64,000 nucleotides of DNA, from contig WWBZ02000022.1 in assembly GCA_011503125.2 (NCBI GenBank), positions 1,922,001 through 1,986,000 of the forward strand, in the 5' to 3' direction. The notes beneath the pieces were generated by a model. It did no database searches. It saw only the letters and a list, made by a program, of their open reading frames with translations, and was not told where the DNA came from. Every line of letters starts with the position of its first letter. The first letter of the stretch is position 1. Positions 11,430 to 23,600 of the stretch are shown here, one piece after another. This DNA comes from Botryosphaeria dothidea. Its lineage: Eukaryota; Ascomycota; Dothideomycetes; Botryosphaeriales; Botryosphaeriaceae. The position numbers and the translations under genes were made by a program.

Positions 11430-13145
11430 ATGTTCGCGGTTCCAGGCTGGAATCTGTCGGCACCGCTCAAGGCCGAAACGCCTGTCGCAAAACCCAACGG
11501 CAACAATGCGAAGAAGCGCAAGAGGAAGGAAGGCAAGCAAGGCGCGCAAGTCAGCGGGGATAATGTTGGCGACATGTGGTCGCAGGTGATGGAGGGTGCT
11601 GTACCGGCACCGACGAAGGCTGCACGGGAGGTGAAAGAGCAGCAGGGCGGGAAGAAGGAGAAGGGCAAAGACAAGCACAAGAACAAGAAGCAGAGGCCGG
11701 AATCAGATGGCGCTGGGGCCGTGAAGGGTGAAGGGAAGGCCGAGGAGGTGATTGCGAGACCTGAGGGTACGGCAGAGGCGAGGAAGGGCGAGGGAAAGGG
11801 CAAGAAAGAGAAGAAGCAAAAGGACAAGCACGGGAAGAAGGACAAGGACCAAAAGCAACACGACGCCGACACTGCCGCCGATGAAGCCGCCGCTCCCCCT
11901 CCTGCGATCCCAGCCGTTCCTCCTCCGCTGCCTGTCGCCAATACGAAACTCACGCCTCTTCAAGCAAAGATGCGCGAGAAGTTGGTCGGCGCACGCTTCA
12001 GACATCTGAACCAGACGCTCTATACAACGCCTTCCCAACACTCCCTCAAGCTGATTGAGGAGGACCCGCAAATCTTCTCCGAATACCACGCAGGCTTCCG
12101 GCAACAGGTGGAGAGTTGGCCCGAGAATCCGGTCGACACGTTCGTCGCCCTCGTCAAGGCTCGCGGCGCCGTTCGCGAGAATTGGCGTGATAAGATCCTC
12201 AAGCGCAAGGAGAAGGAACGCACCTCCGGCCGCTACCGCAAGCCCGGCGAGCCCGTGCCGGGCGAAGAAGACGAGGTGGACAGCGAAGAGGAGGAGAAGA
12301 AGCGCGCCGCCGCCGCAGCGCAGATCAAGCCGCTCCCGCGCACGCGCGGCACGTCCATCATCGCGGACCTGGGGTGCGGCGACGCGGCGCTGGCGACGCA
12401 GCTGCAGCCGCACCTGTCGACGCTCAACCTGCGCGTCCACAGCTTCGACCTCGCCGCGCCCAGCCCGCTCATCACCAAGGCCGACATCGCCAACCTGCCG
12501 CTGCCGGACGGCAGCGTCGACGTCGCCGTCTTCTGCCTCGCCCTCATGGGCACTAACTGGCTCGACTTCATCGACGAGGCCTGGCGCGTGCTGCATTGGA
12601 AGGGCGAGCTGTGGGTCGCCGAGATCAAGTCGCGCTTCGGCCGCGTCAGCAACGGAAAGGACAGGAAGGTTGTGGAGCATAGCGTTGGCAAGCGCCAGAA
12701 GAAGAAGATCGAGGCCGCCCGCAAGAAGACCGGCGCCGACAAGAAGGACAAGGAGGCCGCCGCCGTGGAGGAGGAAGAAGAGCTCGCCGTCGAGGTCGAT
12801 GGCCAGGCCTCCAACAAGCAGGAGACCGACGTCTCGGCCTTCGTCGAGGCGCTGCGCAAGCGCGGCTTCGTGCTCGACGCTGAGCCTGGTAGGGACAAGG
12901 ATGCGGTCGACCTGCGCAACAAGATGTTCGTGCGCATGAGCTTCGTCAAGGCCGTCGCGCCGACTAAGGGCAAGAACGTCGAGGCCAACAGGAAGATCTA
13001 TGCTGAAAAGGCGGGCCAGCTGGCTGCCGAGTCGGGAAAGACATATAAGAAGAAGGAGCCCAAGGCCAAGTTTATCGAGGCTACGCAGGAGGACGATATT
13101 GATGAGACGGCGGTGTTGAAGCCGTGTTTGTACAAACAGCGGTAA
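11430..13145 (+). CDS. RRP8: Ribosomal RNA-processing protein 8 (25S rRNA m1A methyltransferase)
   Basis: Intron-free, 571-residue nucleolar methyltransferase that in yeast makes m1A645 in 25S rRNA, using S-adenosylmethionine. The first about 170 residues are lysine-rich with nucleolar-type basic runs and low-complexity K/E/A tracts. The Rrp8 core starts at GARFRHLNQTLYTT and continues with the SAM motif ADLGCGDAAL near residue 310, a SFDLAAP acidic-loop strand, and the family-specific FCLALMGTNWLDFIDEA and WVAEIKSRFGR segments. A second K/E-rich insertion (residues about 420-455) separates the core from its last strand, RGFVLDAEPG...FVRMSF. The coding region is strongly GC-biased at third positions, which creates long open frames on the other strand; I regard those as shadows. 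Confidence 0.95.
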   Translation: MFAVPGWNLSAPLKAETPVAKPNGNNAKKRKRKEGKQGAQVSGDNVGDMWSQVMEGAVPAPTKAAREVKEQQGGKKEKGKDKHKNKKQRPESDGAGAVKGEGKAEEVIARPEGTAEARKGEGKGKKEKKQKDKHGKKDKDQKQHDADTAADEAAAPPPAIPAVPPPLPVANTKLTPLQAKMREKLVGARFRHLNQTLYTTPSQHSLKLIEEDPQIFSEYHAGFRQQVESWPENPVDTFVALVKARGAVRENWRDKILKRKEKERTSGRYRKPGEPVPGEEDEVDSEEEEKKRAAAAAQIKPLPRTRGTSIIADLGCGDAALATQLQPHLSTLNLRVHSFDLAAPSPLITKADIANLPLPDGSVDVAVFCLALMGTNWLDFIDEAWRVLHWKGELWVAEIKSRFGRVSNGKDRKVVEHSVGKRQKKKIEAARKKTGADKKDKEAAAVEEEEELAVEVDGQASNKQETDVSAFVEALRKRGFVLDAEPGRDKDAVDLRNKMFVRMSFVKAVAPTKGKNVEANRKIYAEKAGQLAAESGKTYKKKEPKAKFIEATQEDDIDETAVLKPCLYKQR

Positions 13146-13689
13146 TAGCAAGAACGGCGCTTGAATTTACTGTACATACTATGGAGTTAATGGGGACTCG
13201 GCCATGGCGGGATAAAAGTTTGATGAAATCGGGTCAAGGGTCATCGGGGTTACGCAAGAAATTCAGATCCATGTTCTCACGCCAAAAGGCACTTGATCTC
13301 AACATGCTCGAAAGTTCAATTGGGATTTCCATTCGCCTCCACCAGCTATGCTTCCCTGCCTAGACGCTTCCTTCGCTCAACGATATGCCACCAACCCCAT
13401 TTGGCACATCTGCAGTAATGGACAGGAATGCAGTTTGAATTGCAGTTTGTTTAAAAGTGTTGAAGAAGCCAGAAATGACAAATGGGAAGAATGCAAAAGA
13501 AGAGTCGTGAATGGAGCAGAATGACCGCAAAGCGCCGAACCATGATCTATACCGCCCACCATGCATCAATCTTCCGATTAGACCAACTGATCGTCCCATT
13601 TCGAACATGTCAGTCAGCCCCTTTCTTCAGAGTAATTCTTCGTTCTCCTCTTATACCGACGCCTGTAAGTATTCTCCCTTCCTTCTTTT
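13146..13689. other. Shared 3' region of RRP8 and DDI1
   Basis: Tail-to-tail convergent genes flank this stretch of about 540 bp. Only short frames of up to 82 codons are seen. It presumably holds both 3' UTRs. Confidence 0.5.
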
Positions 13690-15709
13690 CTAGCCTTGGA
13701 AGAGCAGACTAGCAGCGTACTCAACATTTCCACCGCAGGCTCGTAATGCGTTGATTGCCTGATCCCTTGAGAATCCCAAGCCGATTAGCTGTTCGATATC
13801 CTTAGCTGGGAACGGCGAAGCTGATGATGCTTGTTGCGACGCGTTGCCGAGTGTACGTCCCTGACCCTGGAAGTTATTCCCCTGCTGAGCACTCGAGCTC
13901 GACGGTCCGGCTGACCCTGAGGCTGCCGATGCAGAGGAGCCTGCAGGTCGGACAGCGCCAGACTTGGCACCGACTTCTGTACCGTTCGGTCCGGCAACGG
14001 TGGGTTCGTCCATCTGGGCTTCTTCGAAAGACTTGGGGATTTCGGATTCGGGTAGGAAAGGAACTTCAATGCCCTCAAAGCATAGGCAGTTCTTCTCCAA
14101 GTCGATCTTGGCCTTGTATCTCTTCAACATGTCCAGACCGAAGAGAAGATCGACTGATTTGCCCTCCATGACGGTAAATGCGCAAGGCATGATTGCTCCA
14201 CCGATGCTGATCTCTGCATGATGCACTCGTCCGAGAATCTTCGCAGTTCCAACACCGACGGCCATGCCGGCATAGCGGTTGTCGATCAACCGCATGATAC
14301 CGCAAGCTTCAGCACAGCTAGGTGACATGATGGTTGCTTGTGCGCCGGAATCGACAAAGGCCTTGACCGGGTGCCCGTTGACTTGGCAATTGATGTAGAG
14401 CATGGTAACGCGGCCAAAGACTGTTTAAATGTGATGTCAGCTACAATTCTTCGGTGCGCATGTTTATATATGTCTAATGTCCCGAAAAGACGGATAAGCT
14501 GAAACGACTGTGATGTAATGCTAGAGCGAAGCATTCCTGGGGAGCAAAGGTCATGGCAGGGTGGTGTGTTGGTTGATTGAACCTTGCGAGCTTCGCGGTG
14601 GTCGCTCGTCGATAGTGCGAGCTTGTCCTCTGGGTGGACCTGCACCTCTACAGATTCGGCCAGCCCGAAAAAAGATGCTGCCCCGGTCAACTGTGGGCGC
14701 TTGTGACAGGACACCCATCCGATTTGTCAAGGTCATCTTGTGCGTTGCGCGAGGGAGGAGTGCTGCGCTTCTTGATGACACAGCCCCTGCGCACCCAGCG
14801 CTATAATTGGACTGTAGCGGAAGCTCACAAAGAACCCGCTCTAGACAAGTTCTTTGCGTTCGCGCTCCAGCTGCGACTGGGCGGCCCCAGTCCAAAACGG
14901 CTGAGATCACGCAGTACAAAAACGTCGCGGGTCTCGGGCGGGCCAAACACGGCCCAGAACGGAAGGTGAGGTTACAAGTGGAAAGAGAAACGGAAACACT
15001 AAACAAAGGAAGAAATTGCTCCTAACTTGCCTTCTGGATTGTGCTCATAAGCATGCTGAAGGTTCTCGATGACGCGCTCCTGCCGAATCATCTCCTCGAT
15101 TTTGGACTGGGCCTCGACATTGAAAGGGTCGGCGTTTAGCAGATCCAACTGACGCTGGTGCTCACGCTGCTGCTCTTCCTGTATGCGCTTCATGTTGATC
15201 CACTCCTCCCGCCAGCGATTCGGATCGTTCACGGCGGCGGCGAGCTCGGGGCGCTGGTCCTGTAGCGAACGCAAAGCATTGTGGTCGCCGAGGATGCGGA
15301 GACGTGTGGTCTCGATCTCGCCGTCCTGCTGAGAGCGGAACGGCCTCTGCTGCTGGGATGGCTGTGGGCGCTGAGCCTGGCCTTGAGCACGCTGACCCTG
15401 TCGCCGTATCATCACAACCAGCATATCGTCATCTTTGATACCGGCCTGCTCGAGTGTCTGGTTGTCGCCGGCGAGCGGCTGGCCGTTGAAGAAGAAATAC
15501 TGCGAGTTGACGGGGAGGTTGGACTCGGCCTGCACGAAGCCCTTGAGGTCGGCCAGGGTGAGGCCGTCGGGCAGGTCGAGGTTCAGCAGCTCCTGGTCGG
15601 CGGGCTCATCAGGCGCGTTGATGGATATGGTTATACGCGGCCTTTTGTGGCATTTGGTGAGCTAGTCGCACAAGGTTGGAGGGGTGGTTTTGGGGCTGGG
15701 AACGCACAT
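13690..15709 (-). CDS. DDI1: DDI1, ubiquitin-binding retroviral-protease-like shuttle protein
   Basis: Ddi1/Vsm1 delivers or cleaves ubiquitylated proteins for the proteasome. The model has three coding pieces: 15709-15708 (AT), 15641-15031 and 14420-13690, giving 447 residues. The start codon is split AT|G by a 66-bp intron (GTGCGT donor, GCTCAC branch-like site, AAAAG acceptor), so the protein begins [14 protein letters not shown], as expected for the ubiquitin-like domain. No other ATG in frame opens this domain. The second intron (15030-14421, 610 bp) begins with GC (G|GCAAGT) and ends ACAG; joining gives the family sequence PEVFGRV. The protease domain has the catalytic [10 protein letters not shown] near residue 227, then a GRVHHAEI flap region and [12 protein letters not shown] domain ends the protein ([21 protein letters not shown]). 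Confidence 0.9.
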
Positions 15710-16447
15710 CTCGCGCTCCTTGCGTGGTATGCAGGCGACGACGGATCGAGGCAGAGTTCGTCGTACACCTGGTGGCCCAAGAGGCAACGTAGCAGCGGGT
15801 GACGGGGGTCTTGCGGGAGCTCGGGGAATGCTCGAGGGCGGGTGTTTCGGCGGCGGCGACTCGAGGCAGCGAGGAGGACCGGGCACGCGCGTGGACGGCG
15901 AGCAGCGTAATGATAAAGCGTCGCGGGCTGTTGGGCTCGGGCGGTGAGGGAGCGCTGCAGGACGAAGGCCGGCGATGCGGGAGGAAGATGCGCGCGTCTG
16001 TTACGTGTTGCTGCACAGCGCTGGCTGCCTATTGTTGCGTCGTATAGGCAAGTAGTTCGGCGCGAATGGCGGGGTATGTCATCACCGCAGCCAGGGCCGA
16101 GAGGCAGCGCGGCCCTGCCAGACCAGACTCAGGCTCGACCAAACGGCCCAGCGCAAACAGATGACTGAGAATGCTCCCAAAGTGACGTCCATTCCTTGGC
16201 AGCCAGCGACAGGAAGCTGTGGCCGTTTATTTTGTGGATCGTAGGGCTTGGTAATGCAGCACAACTACACGCTGCACCACCACGCCTGCCGCTGCCACTG
16301 CCACTGCCACTGCCAGCAAGCCCGCACAGCCCAGCGCCCGCAGCCCAGCGCCCACGCCCGCCGCGTCCCAGGCCCCTCCCACCACGCCAACCACCACTGA
16401 GCAGAGCACTGCCCGCCCACCGCCAATCATCCCAACAAGCAATAATC
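15710..16447. other. Divergent DDI1 / acetyltransferase promoter region
   Basis: The two genes are divergently transcribed across about 740 GC-rich bases. A TGCCAC-type hexamer tract occurs near 16288-16314, with C-rich simple sequence to 16400. The open frames on both strands here look like composition artefacts. Confidence 0.45.
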
Positions 16448-17633
16448 ATGCCCCGAGATCTCGAGTCCGAAAAGGTCGGTCGCCGCCAAGCGCCACGAAT
16501 CAACGCTCCCCGCTGACGCAGTGCACAGGCTACGCTCGCCGGCCTGCCGCCGCTGACCAAGAGCCCGGCCCAGGACAGCGAAGGCGCCTCCGTCGACAAC
16601 AGGGACCCGGGAGACAAGCTGATGCACGACATGCAGAAGGGCAGGCAGCGCGACGAGCTGCACCCGCTTGTGCAGACGCTCAATCCCTCCTACATCGACA
16701 GTTGTGTCAAGCTTGAGGACGCCGCCTTTCCCGAGGGCCAGCGCGGCAGCAGAGAGAAGGTACGGCAGTTGGGTGCCTGCATCTCAAATACCCAGCCCAG
16801 CCCCCGCCCATCCACCGTCCACCATTAAGCCCCCGGCTTGCGCCATCCCACATTGCCGCTTGCTCTGCATCACAGCTTCCTCTTCTGTCAATCCCCAAAG
16901 CCCTGTAGTGCGTGCCCTCACGTGCCATCTTGTTCGCACTGCATCCTGTCCTCCCAGCACTATCTCATGCTGCTAACGTCGCATCTCAGTTCATCTACCG
17001 TCTCACCGTCTGCGGCGAGCTCAGTCTTGGCCTGTTCACCACCTCCGAGGACGCTCCAGGCCATGTCGCTACTGTCAGCACCGCCCACGTCGTCGAGAGC
17101 GGCGCTCCTCAGCGCAAGGAATTTCTGCTTGGTAGGTGTTGGAGTCTGAGCGCGGACGATTGCATTGCTAAACGGTAGCAGCCATGGTCTGCGCCACCAA
17201 GACGCGCAACGAGCTCGTCTCAGATGATGACATGACCGTGCCGCCCAGCTGGCGGGAGCAGCCGTATCCATCCAACGCGACCGCCGGTCACCAAGAGGAG
17301 GGCCGTACCATTGCCATCCACTCGCTGGCCGTTGAGCCCGAGTTCCAGCGCCGCGGCCTTGGAAAGACGCTGTTGAAGGCTTACATCCAGCGCATGCAGA
17401 ACAGTGGCGTTGCCGACCGCATCTCCATCCTGACGTACGACCGGCTGGTGCCCTTCTATGAGTCGGTGGGCTTCGAGAACCGCGGATCCAGCAAGGTGCA
17501 GTATGGAGGCGGTGGATGGGTTGACATGGTATACCCTTTCCGAATCCCAATCAGCCATGAGGCAAGGTGCTGATCGATGCAGGTATTGGTGTTCCCGGAC
17601 AACCCCAACGGCCCGAAGAAGGGCAGCGACTAG
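16448..17633 (+). CDS. AANAT-like GNAT acetyltransferase (PAA1 type)
   Basis: GNAT-family N-acetyltransferase of the arylalkylamine/polyamine type (yeast Paa1-like), transferring acetyl from acetyl-CoA to an amine. Five exons, 16448-16474, 16529-16759, 16990-17131, 17182-17528 and 17583-17633, give 265 residues. The N-terminal half carries the family segment SYIDSCVKLEDAAFPEGQRGSREK and FIYRLTVCGELSLGLF. The acetyl-CoA-binding motif A is IHSLAVEPEFQRRGLGKTLL in exon 4, with RRGLG as the Q/RxxGxG/A loop. The usual C-terminal LVPFYESVGFENRG and VQYGGGGWVDM follow. The last exon adds only VLVFPDNPNGPKKGSD. Intron 1 has a weaker donor (GTCGGT), and intron 2 is the longest at 230 bp. The amine substrate is inferred only from family. 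Confidence 0.9.
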
Positions 17634-20600
17634 AAGGTGAGGAAGCCGGCTCCGCATATTATGTTCCGGCGCGACAACCCCCAATCCAGGGCTTTCGTGT
17701 CGAGGTAGGCGTTACATCGGAGCGAAAGAGCTATTGGCGTGGGTCCTATACCAGCACCGTGGAATCAGGCGTTGGGCGATGAGGCTTCGTCGTGAGCTTT
17801 CTCCCGGCCATTCCGTATGAAGAGCATGAAGAGCACGAAATGACAAAATTGCAAAATGAACAGAGAAGACCGGAGCAGTAGATCTTGGCGTGAAGTTGCA
17901 CAGGAGAAGTGACAGCAGCCAGGATGGTGATGGATTGCTTGGGCTGCAAATCCTTGCACCACGCTACTGATTTTCCGGCTGGGGCTAGCGCGGACCCACC
18001 CGTTGCCGCTACCTGCGATCATATCTTGTTTTCCACTTCAATATCTGCTTTTGACTTCTGGCCTGATACAAATCCAATTTCAGGAGACGAGGAAACGTGA
18101 GCACTGGTGCAGCTGCTTGCACATCGGCTCAATAGTCAGCTGCATCCCGTACGTCATTCCTGTCTAGTCTCTCTCAAAGCCCGCCGATCTACCGTTTTGG
18201 AGCCCCTTCCTGTACTTCTGCAACGGCCCACCCACTCCTCCGGAGTCCCTGGACCAGGGGACACCCTCCATGTACTCCCTGTCAACGCTGCCTCACACAA
18301 TTCCGCCATTCGGTTGACTTGCGTCGCTTACTTTGGATCGCTTGCGCGGACTGTTTGCGCAAACCTTAGATTGGCGCCACGCACACTCGCTGGTCGAGGT
18401 CAGACCATCACTCTACACACCATGTTCATTCCCGTAACCAGATACACTGAGTCAAACGTCGCTGCATGTCCCCGCAATGCGAACCTCGCGTCGATACCGC
18501 CTCAGGGAACATCACAGCCCTCTCATTGGTGGTATCTCTGATTAATGGCCCAGCCGCGCGGATCTGCCAAGATTGAGCAGTCAGAGATTTGCTGCTGAGC
18601 ACTTCCCTTTCGCGCAAGACGATCAAGCAAATCGCCGACACCGTCCAGGCGTCTCAGCACAGATTCCTCGTATTGTCAGACTTGATCGCGCCTACTCACA
18701 ACCTCAGTAATCACTTCCTCGGCAGATCTGCGTGGCTCCAGGTCCTCACCAGCTTTCCCTGCAGATCGGCAGCGTGATCAATATTGAGGTGGGTTCCTAC
18801 ATTCCCCAAACCGGAATTGGACGGTTCCGATCGGGTCGGAGTTTCAGTTTCTTCTGCGATGACCTATACACATCTAGCCCACGTCAACACTGCCCCAACG
18901 CCACGGCCGCACTAGGGCTGCCTCAAGACTGCTGCAGTAGTTTGCAACAGGTCCCAGAAGCTCAAAGAAATGTACTCATTAACGAACGGCCATTGGCGTC
19001 GCCTATCCAATGCTTGGCAGAAGACCTATGCACATTCTGACTATTATGCCGGATGCCGGAACGGTACATCGCCCGTCAGTCTCACTAACCCCATCCATGT
19101 TTGCAAACCGGAGCCTCCTGGACCAACACCCACATTTGTCGTGCTTCCAAATCTTTCGTTCATTCGACCGCGCCACGCGCCGCATCGGCGTCAGTGAAGG
19201 CGTGGCAGCGATGTCCACTCGCGACGTCGAGCAATCGGCCCATAGTGACCGCACCAAAAAGTCTTAGCCCATCTTAGCACTACGCCTTAGACACGTCTTA
19301 GTGTGCGTTCATATCTTCTTTTTGCATTGTCCTCCCGACTCCGCGTAACCTTCTCGGAACAGTCACCGAATGTTCCCCACTGGACTAACAGGGCGTGATT
19401 AATGTAAGGAGAAGAGAAGAAAAAAGCAAAAATCATCATAAACAGAACGCTAATTTCTTCTTTGGCAATGTCATGTTCGATCACGCGTGCTAAGTGCCAA
19501 CGGTCCCAAGGTCCGGCCCAGAAAGGTGGACACTAAATGCTTGCCCCAAAATCTGGATCGGCTTGAAGGGCGGAAGACGCCACCAACTCTAAACATCGAC
19601 AGCTTACCCGCCACCGCAACGTATCGGCAGTCAAATTCTTAAACACTATATCCCTGTGATGCCAAGACATCCGCCGGACGAGACAGCTTCGCTATGCTCC
19701 GCTGCCGCTGATCTGAATGCTCAAGGAGCTCCTGCAGGAGTGTAAGCAGTAGGTCTCGGAGTATGCAATATGGAGTGCACGTTCCCAGCAACTACGATAC
19801 TTTCCTATGTATTCTACTATCGGTGCCCGGGATTGCATTGGTCAGGAAAAAGCACAACAAGGATGCAAAACATCGTCGGGCACACTAGTACCTTGATGGC
19901 ACGGAGCTTTGTTGCGAAACCTGTTGGCAGGGCTTTGATACTGCGCACTGCATACCACATTCAGCAATGCTTTTTTTTGTCATCCCAAAGGCCTGGAAAA
20001 AGCATTGGATCAACGGTCACCTACATCCACAATCACAAAAGGCCCGGCGGAGAATTTCCGGTGAAAAGTAAGAATGTGAGGCCGTATAGAAGCAATGCAG
20101 TCGTCGGAACATCATCCGATGCGCATCGATGATCTGACGAGGGATTATGGGACAGACAACGAAATAGGTAGTATGGCTGGTTGATCAGCCAACCAGGCAC
20201 CTGATTTGCGGAAGACGCTTCGTCTTTCAGCCGTCAGCATGCCTCGCGTGATGATGCGGCGCGGAGTCGAATCGTCACTGGTATCGAGGTGGAGTACGGG
20301 CTAAGGAGCAAAAAATGTGGAGCAAAGTCGCTTCCCCTCATATTATTTTACTCCAACCGGATCCTTACCGCGTAAATTAATAAGACGTGCCCCTCATTCC
20401 TGTGGCGGGCGGCTATTGGCTCGGCCAGGGAAGAAGCAACTTCCACACTTGGCCAAGATAAGCGAATACCGTGGAAAAAGGCCCGCCGACCTCAGCTGTG
20501 TTGGTGCATCTGCCTAGGAAGTCCGAGAAATCAGCGCGCTAGTTTCAATTGCTTGCTGCTGCCTTGCTCGCCTGCTTTTCTTTCATGCCGTGTCCCTCGG

Positions 20601-23600
20601 AAGGACCATTCTGGCAAGCCTCGTTCTTAGAGTTCCTCGTGGCTCGCAGGACGATCAACACCCCCTTCCGGTCCTAGACGGGAAATAGTCAAGCTCAGCG
20701 CCAACAACAGCTGAACACAACCCGGGTCCCACAACCTTCAATGGCGCTACCGTTTCTGCCCCGCGCCAGTAACTAGCGCCACGCGACAACGATTCAGCCA
20801 CCAGCTTTTTGCTCAAACCCTGCGGCTGTGCGTGCCGCAAAACGCTCCTGGCAGAAAGGCAAGAAGCGCATACGCAATTCTCCGAAGGATTGAACCGACC
20901 AATTCCTTCCCGCCGGGTAGCGCGACAGTCCAACTCCCTCGCAAAGACCACCATCACGCACAGCTCTCGAGCAAAATGCCGCCAAAAATTGCATCAACGT
21001 GACCGGGGGGAGTCTAGACCCGGTGATCGTCGTTTTGGAATGCGGTTGCGGGAAGGAGCAGGAATGGACGATCCCGCAACAGCACGGCGCTTCTACTGCC
21101 TAGTTGCCAGGCCCCCCATCCCAATGTGCTTGTTCTCGACCATTGTTATTTCCAGGAATCAGGTACATACATTATTTGACCGCTGCCTTATTTTTCGGTG
21201 GTAGCTGGTGAGCATGTAAGCGAGGTCAGGCAGTCGAAACAGCGACTTACGATTGAATACGATGGCTGGACCTGCGGTAGGCAACCATCTCTCTGGCGTT
21301 TGTGGGCCGCCTCTATGAGGACGCGCTGAAATCACAGAGATCAGCAGGGTGATGAAGGCAATCGGCAGTCACGTGGACAGCTGGCTACAGCGAAGTGATG
21401 GCTGGAAGCTGAGGATCGACAAAGCGGTATAGTGTGCCCTGTCCATCGCCTTCCCTGATACTTTCTCTCGCCCACTGTATGCCGTGTAGGTAGACAGACA
21501 CAGCGCAGAGAAAATAGATCAGAACTGCAAGAATGGTAACAGAAGAGAACTATCTACCTACATCCGATCCTTATACAGCAATACAGCAGGCATTCTTCCC
21601 CAACACTGCCGAAACTACAGATGAAGAACCACGTTTCGCCCTCTTTGACTTCGTTCCAGCGACATCCATTGCCGCCATGCACGGGAAGATGCAAGGGGAA
21701 AGAAGAAAAGGTTAGGCCAAAACAACAGATCGAAGCCACTCATTCCCCTCCAACGCCCCAAACCCCAAAAGCGCACGAGCACCAACACAATCTAAACACC
21801 CGCTTCCGACGATGGAAAGCCCGGACACCCGACAAAGCTGGAACCAAGTGGGGCTCCCCTGGTACTTCGTCTGAGGCTCGACAGTCGACGTGTTGCTCAC
21901 CCGCTCGAGCCAACCAGAGCGCGGCGAAAAGCACCGACGACGGATCAGGCGGGAAAGACTGTTGCGAACTGGGGGAGGAGGGGGGCACGGGGGGAAGGGG
22001 AAGAGCGAAGAGGCGTGATGGACTATCGCGAACGCCACAAGAAACCGCCACTTCATCTTCCATGCAGCCCTGACAGGAACCGGTATCTGCATCGTGACCT
22101 CAGACGCACAGGCTCCGGTGCCACACATTTCTTTTCTTTTTGGCCTGGCCGTTCGGATACAACGGCAGAGAGGCAAAAAGGCTGAGATCGCCTCCCCCTC
22201 CCTCCCTACCCCCACAGCGGAAGCACGGAGAGAGGCAAAGTGATCAACAAGCGCGCGAGACGCCTTCCCCCGAACGCCGCGTGACTATGAGGAAAAAAGT
22301 AGATAGGCATCTCGAGACGAGAAGGGACGATAAAGAAGCGCCCGTCATTGTCGATCTCTGTCCCTGTAAGCCCGCGGCCGGCGGAAGGATTGCAGATCAG
22401 GCCATTATGTCGTATCTGGCGTCACCTTATCACCACTACCGTTTTTTTTTTATTGCCCTCTCGTCTCTTGAGACTTATCGGGCTTTTTCGTGGTGAATTA
22501 TACCTTACTGACGGCGGTCCTGTCTCGGCTCCACTCCAAACGGAAACCCGCCGTCGAAAGAATAATGCACTGTTCAGCAGAGAACTGAACTATTCCAAAT
22601 GTATAGTGCTCAATTGGCTCTCTCCGCCTTGGTGCTTGCTCATGGAATGAGAGGCTTCTCTATCTCTCGGGTCCCAGCAGTCCGTCTCTCATCAAACTTT
22701 CCACGAAGGTTAGAGATACAAGGCTCCCGGCAAGGCAACCAAAGCCGAATGCAAAAAGAAAAGTAAAAAGGGTTCGACGGGACGACAAACTCTATCTGGT
22801 ATGACAGGCAGAAAGGGAAGACTTGAAGGAGCCGCCCGCCGCCGCGCCGCTGCACGCAAAACAAACGCAACCACGTTCGCCACCCTCCCTAAATTCGCGC
22901 TACTGTTGCGGTTAGGGGGGAGGGAGGAAAAGGATGGTATGGGTGACTTGCCGTAGGCACGAAGTCCGGTAGTAGGCCTACCAGGAGTGCCGAACATGGG
23001 TGCTGCTTGTTGGCCACGCCCTTCTTCTAAACTAGCCCCTCCGCCGCTGTACCGTAGCCCCTACGCGAACGTAACGGTACGAGGATGACAACTGTTATGC
23101 CAATGTTGATCAGCGGTGATCTCCGTGAGCCCGGTTTTGAGTACGAGACAAATCCCGACAGAGAAGAAAGATGCTTCAAGTTGTTGGCCCCACCTGTACA
23201 GTCTTATGGCGAAAGAGGGTTTAGATAAATTACAAGAGGCACAGGCGACGCTCCCAAAGATGCGGATGCTCCTGTTACCGAAGAGAAGGTGGGTCGATAA
23301 TGAGCCTATCGCAACCCATGCTTCTTTGAACCAGTACGCTGTACCGATTATACATCGTAGACTACATAAGACTTGTGCCCAGATCTTCGTACGTGATCTG
23401 CAAGAGCTAACTTGCGCTCCTTGGTCTGAGACGAAAAGACCTGAGGCGCAGTAGAGCCAATATATGCCAAGCTCCAGAACGTAAGAGAAAAGAGCGGAAC
23501 CTCGCCGCTCCCGCCCGCGATTTGCGCGAATTCGAAACATGAAAGGACCAGAAGGGGGGGTTAGCCGCCGAGAAATGCGCTTTGGCCGAAATAAGCAATG

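Noticed and set aside
11703..13151. 482-codon open frame on the minus strand opposite RRP8
   Set aside because: It mirrors RRP8, whose GC-rich third positions remove stops on the other strand. The leucine/arginine-rich product has no family features.
21621..22073. 150-codon plus-strand ORF as a gene
   Set aside because: Composition follows G/A-rich simple sequence including the G-quadruplex tract; no family features or supporting splice sites.
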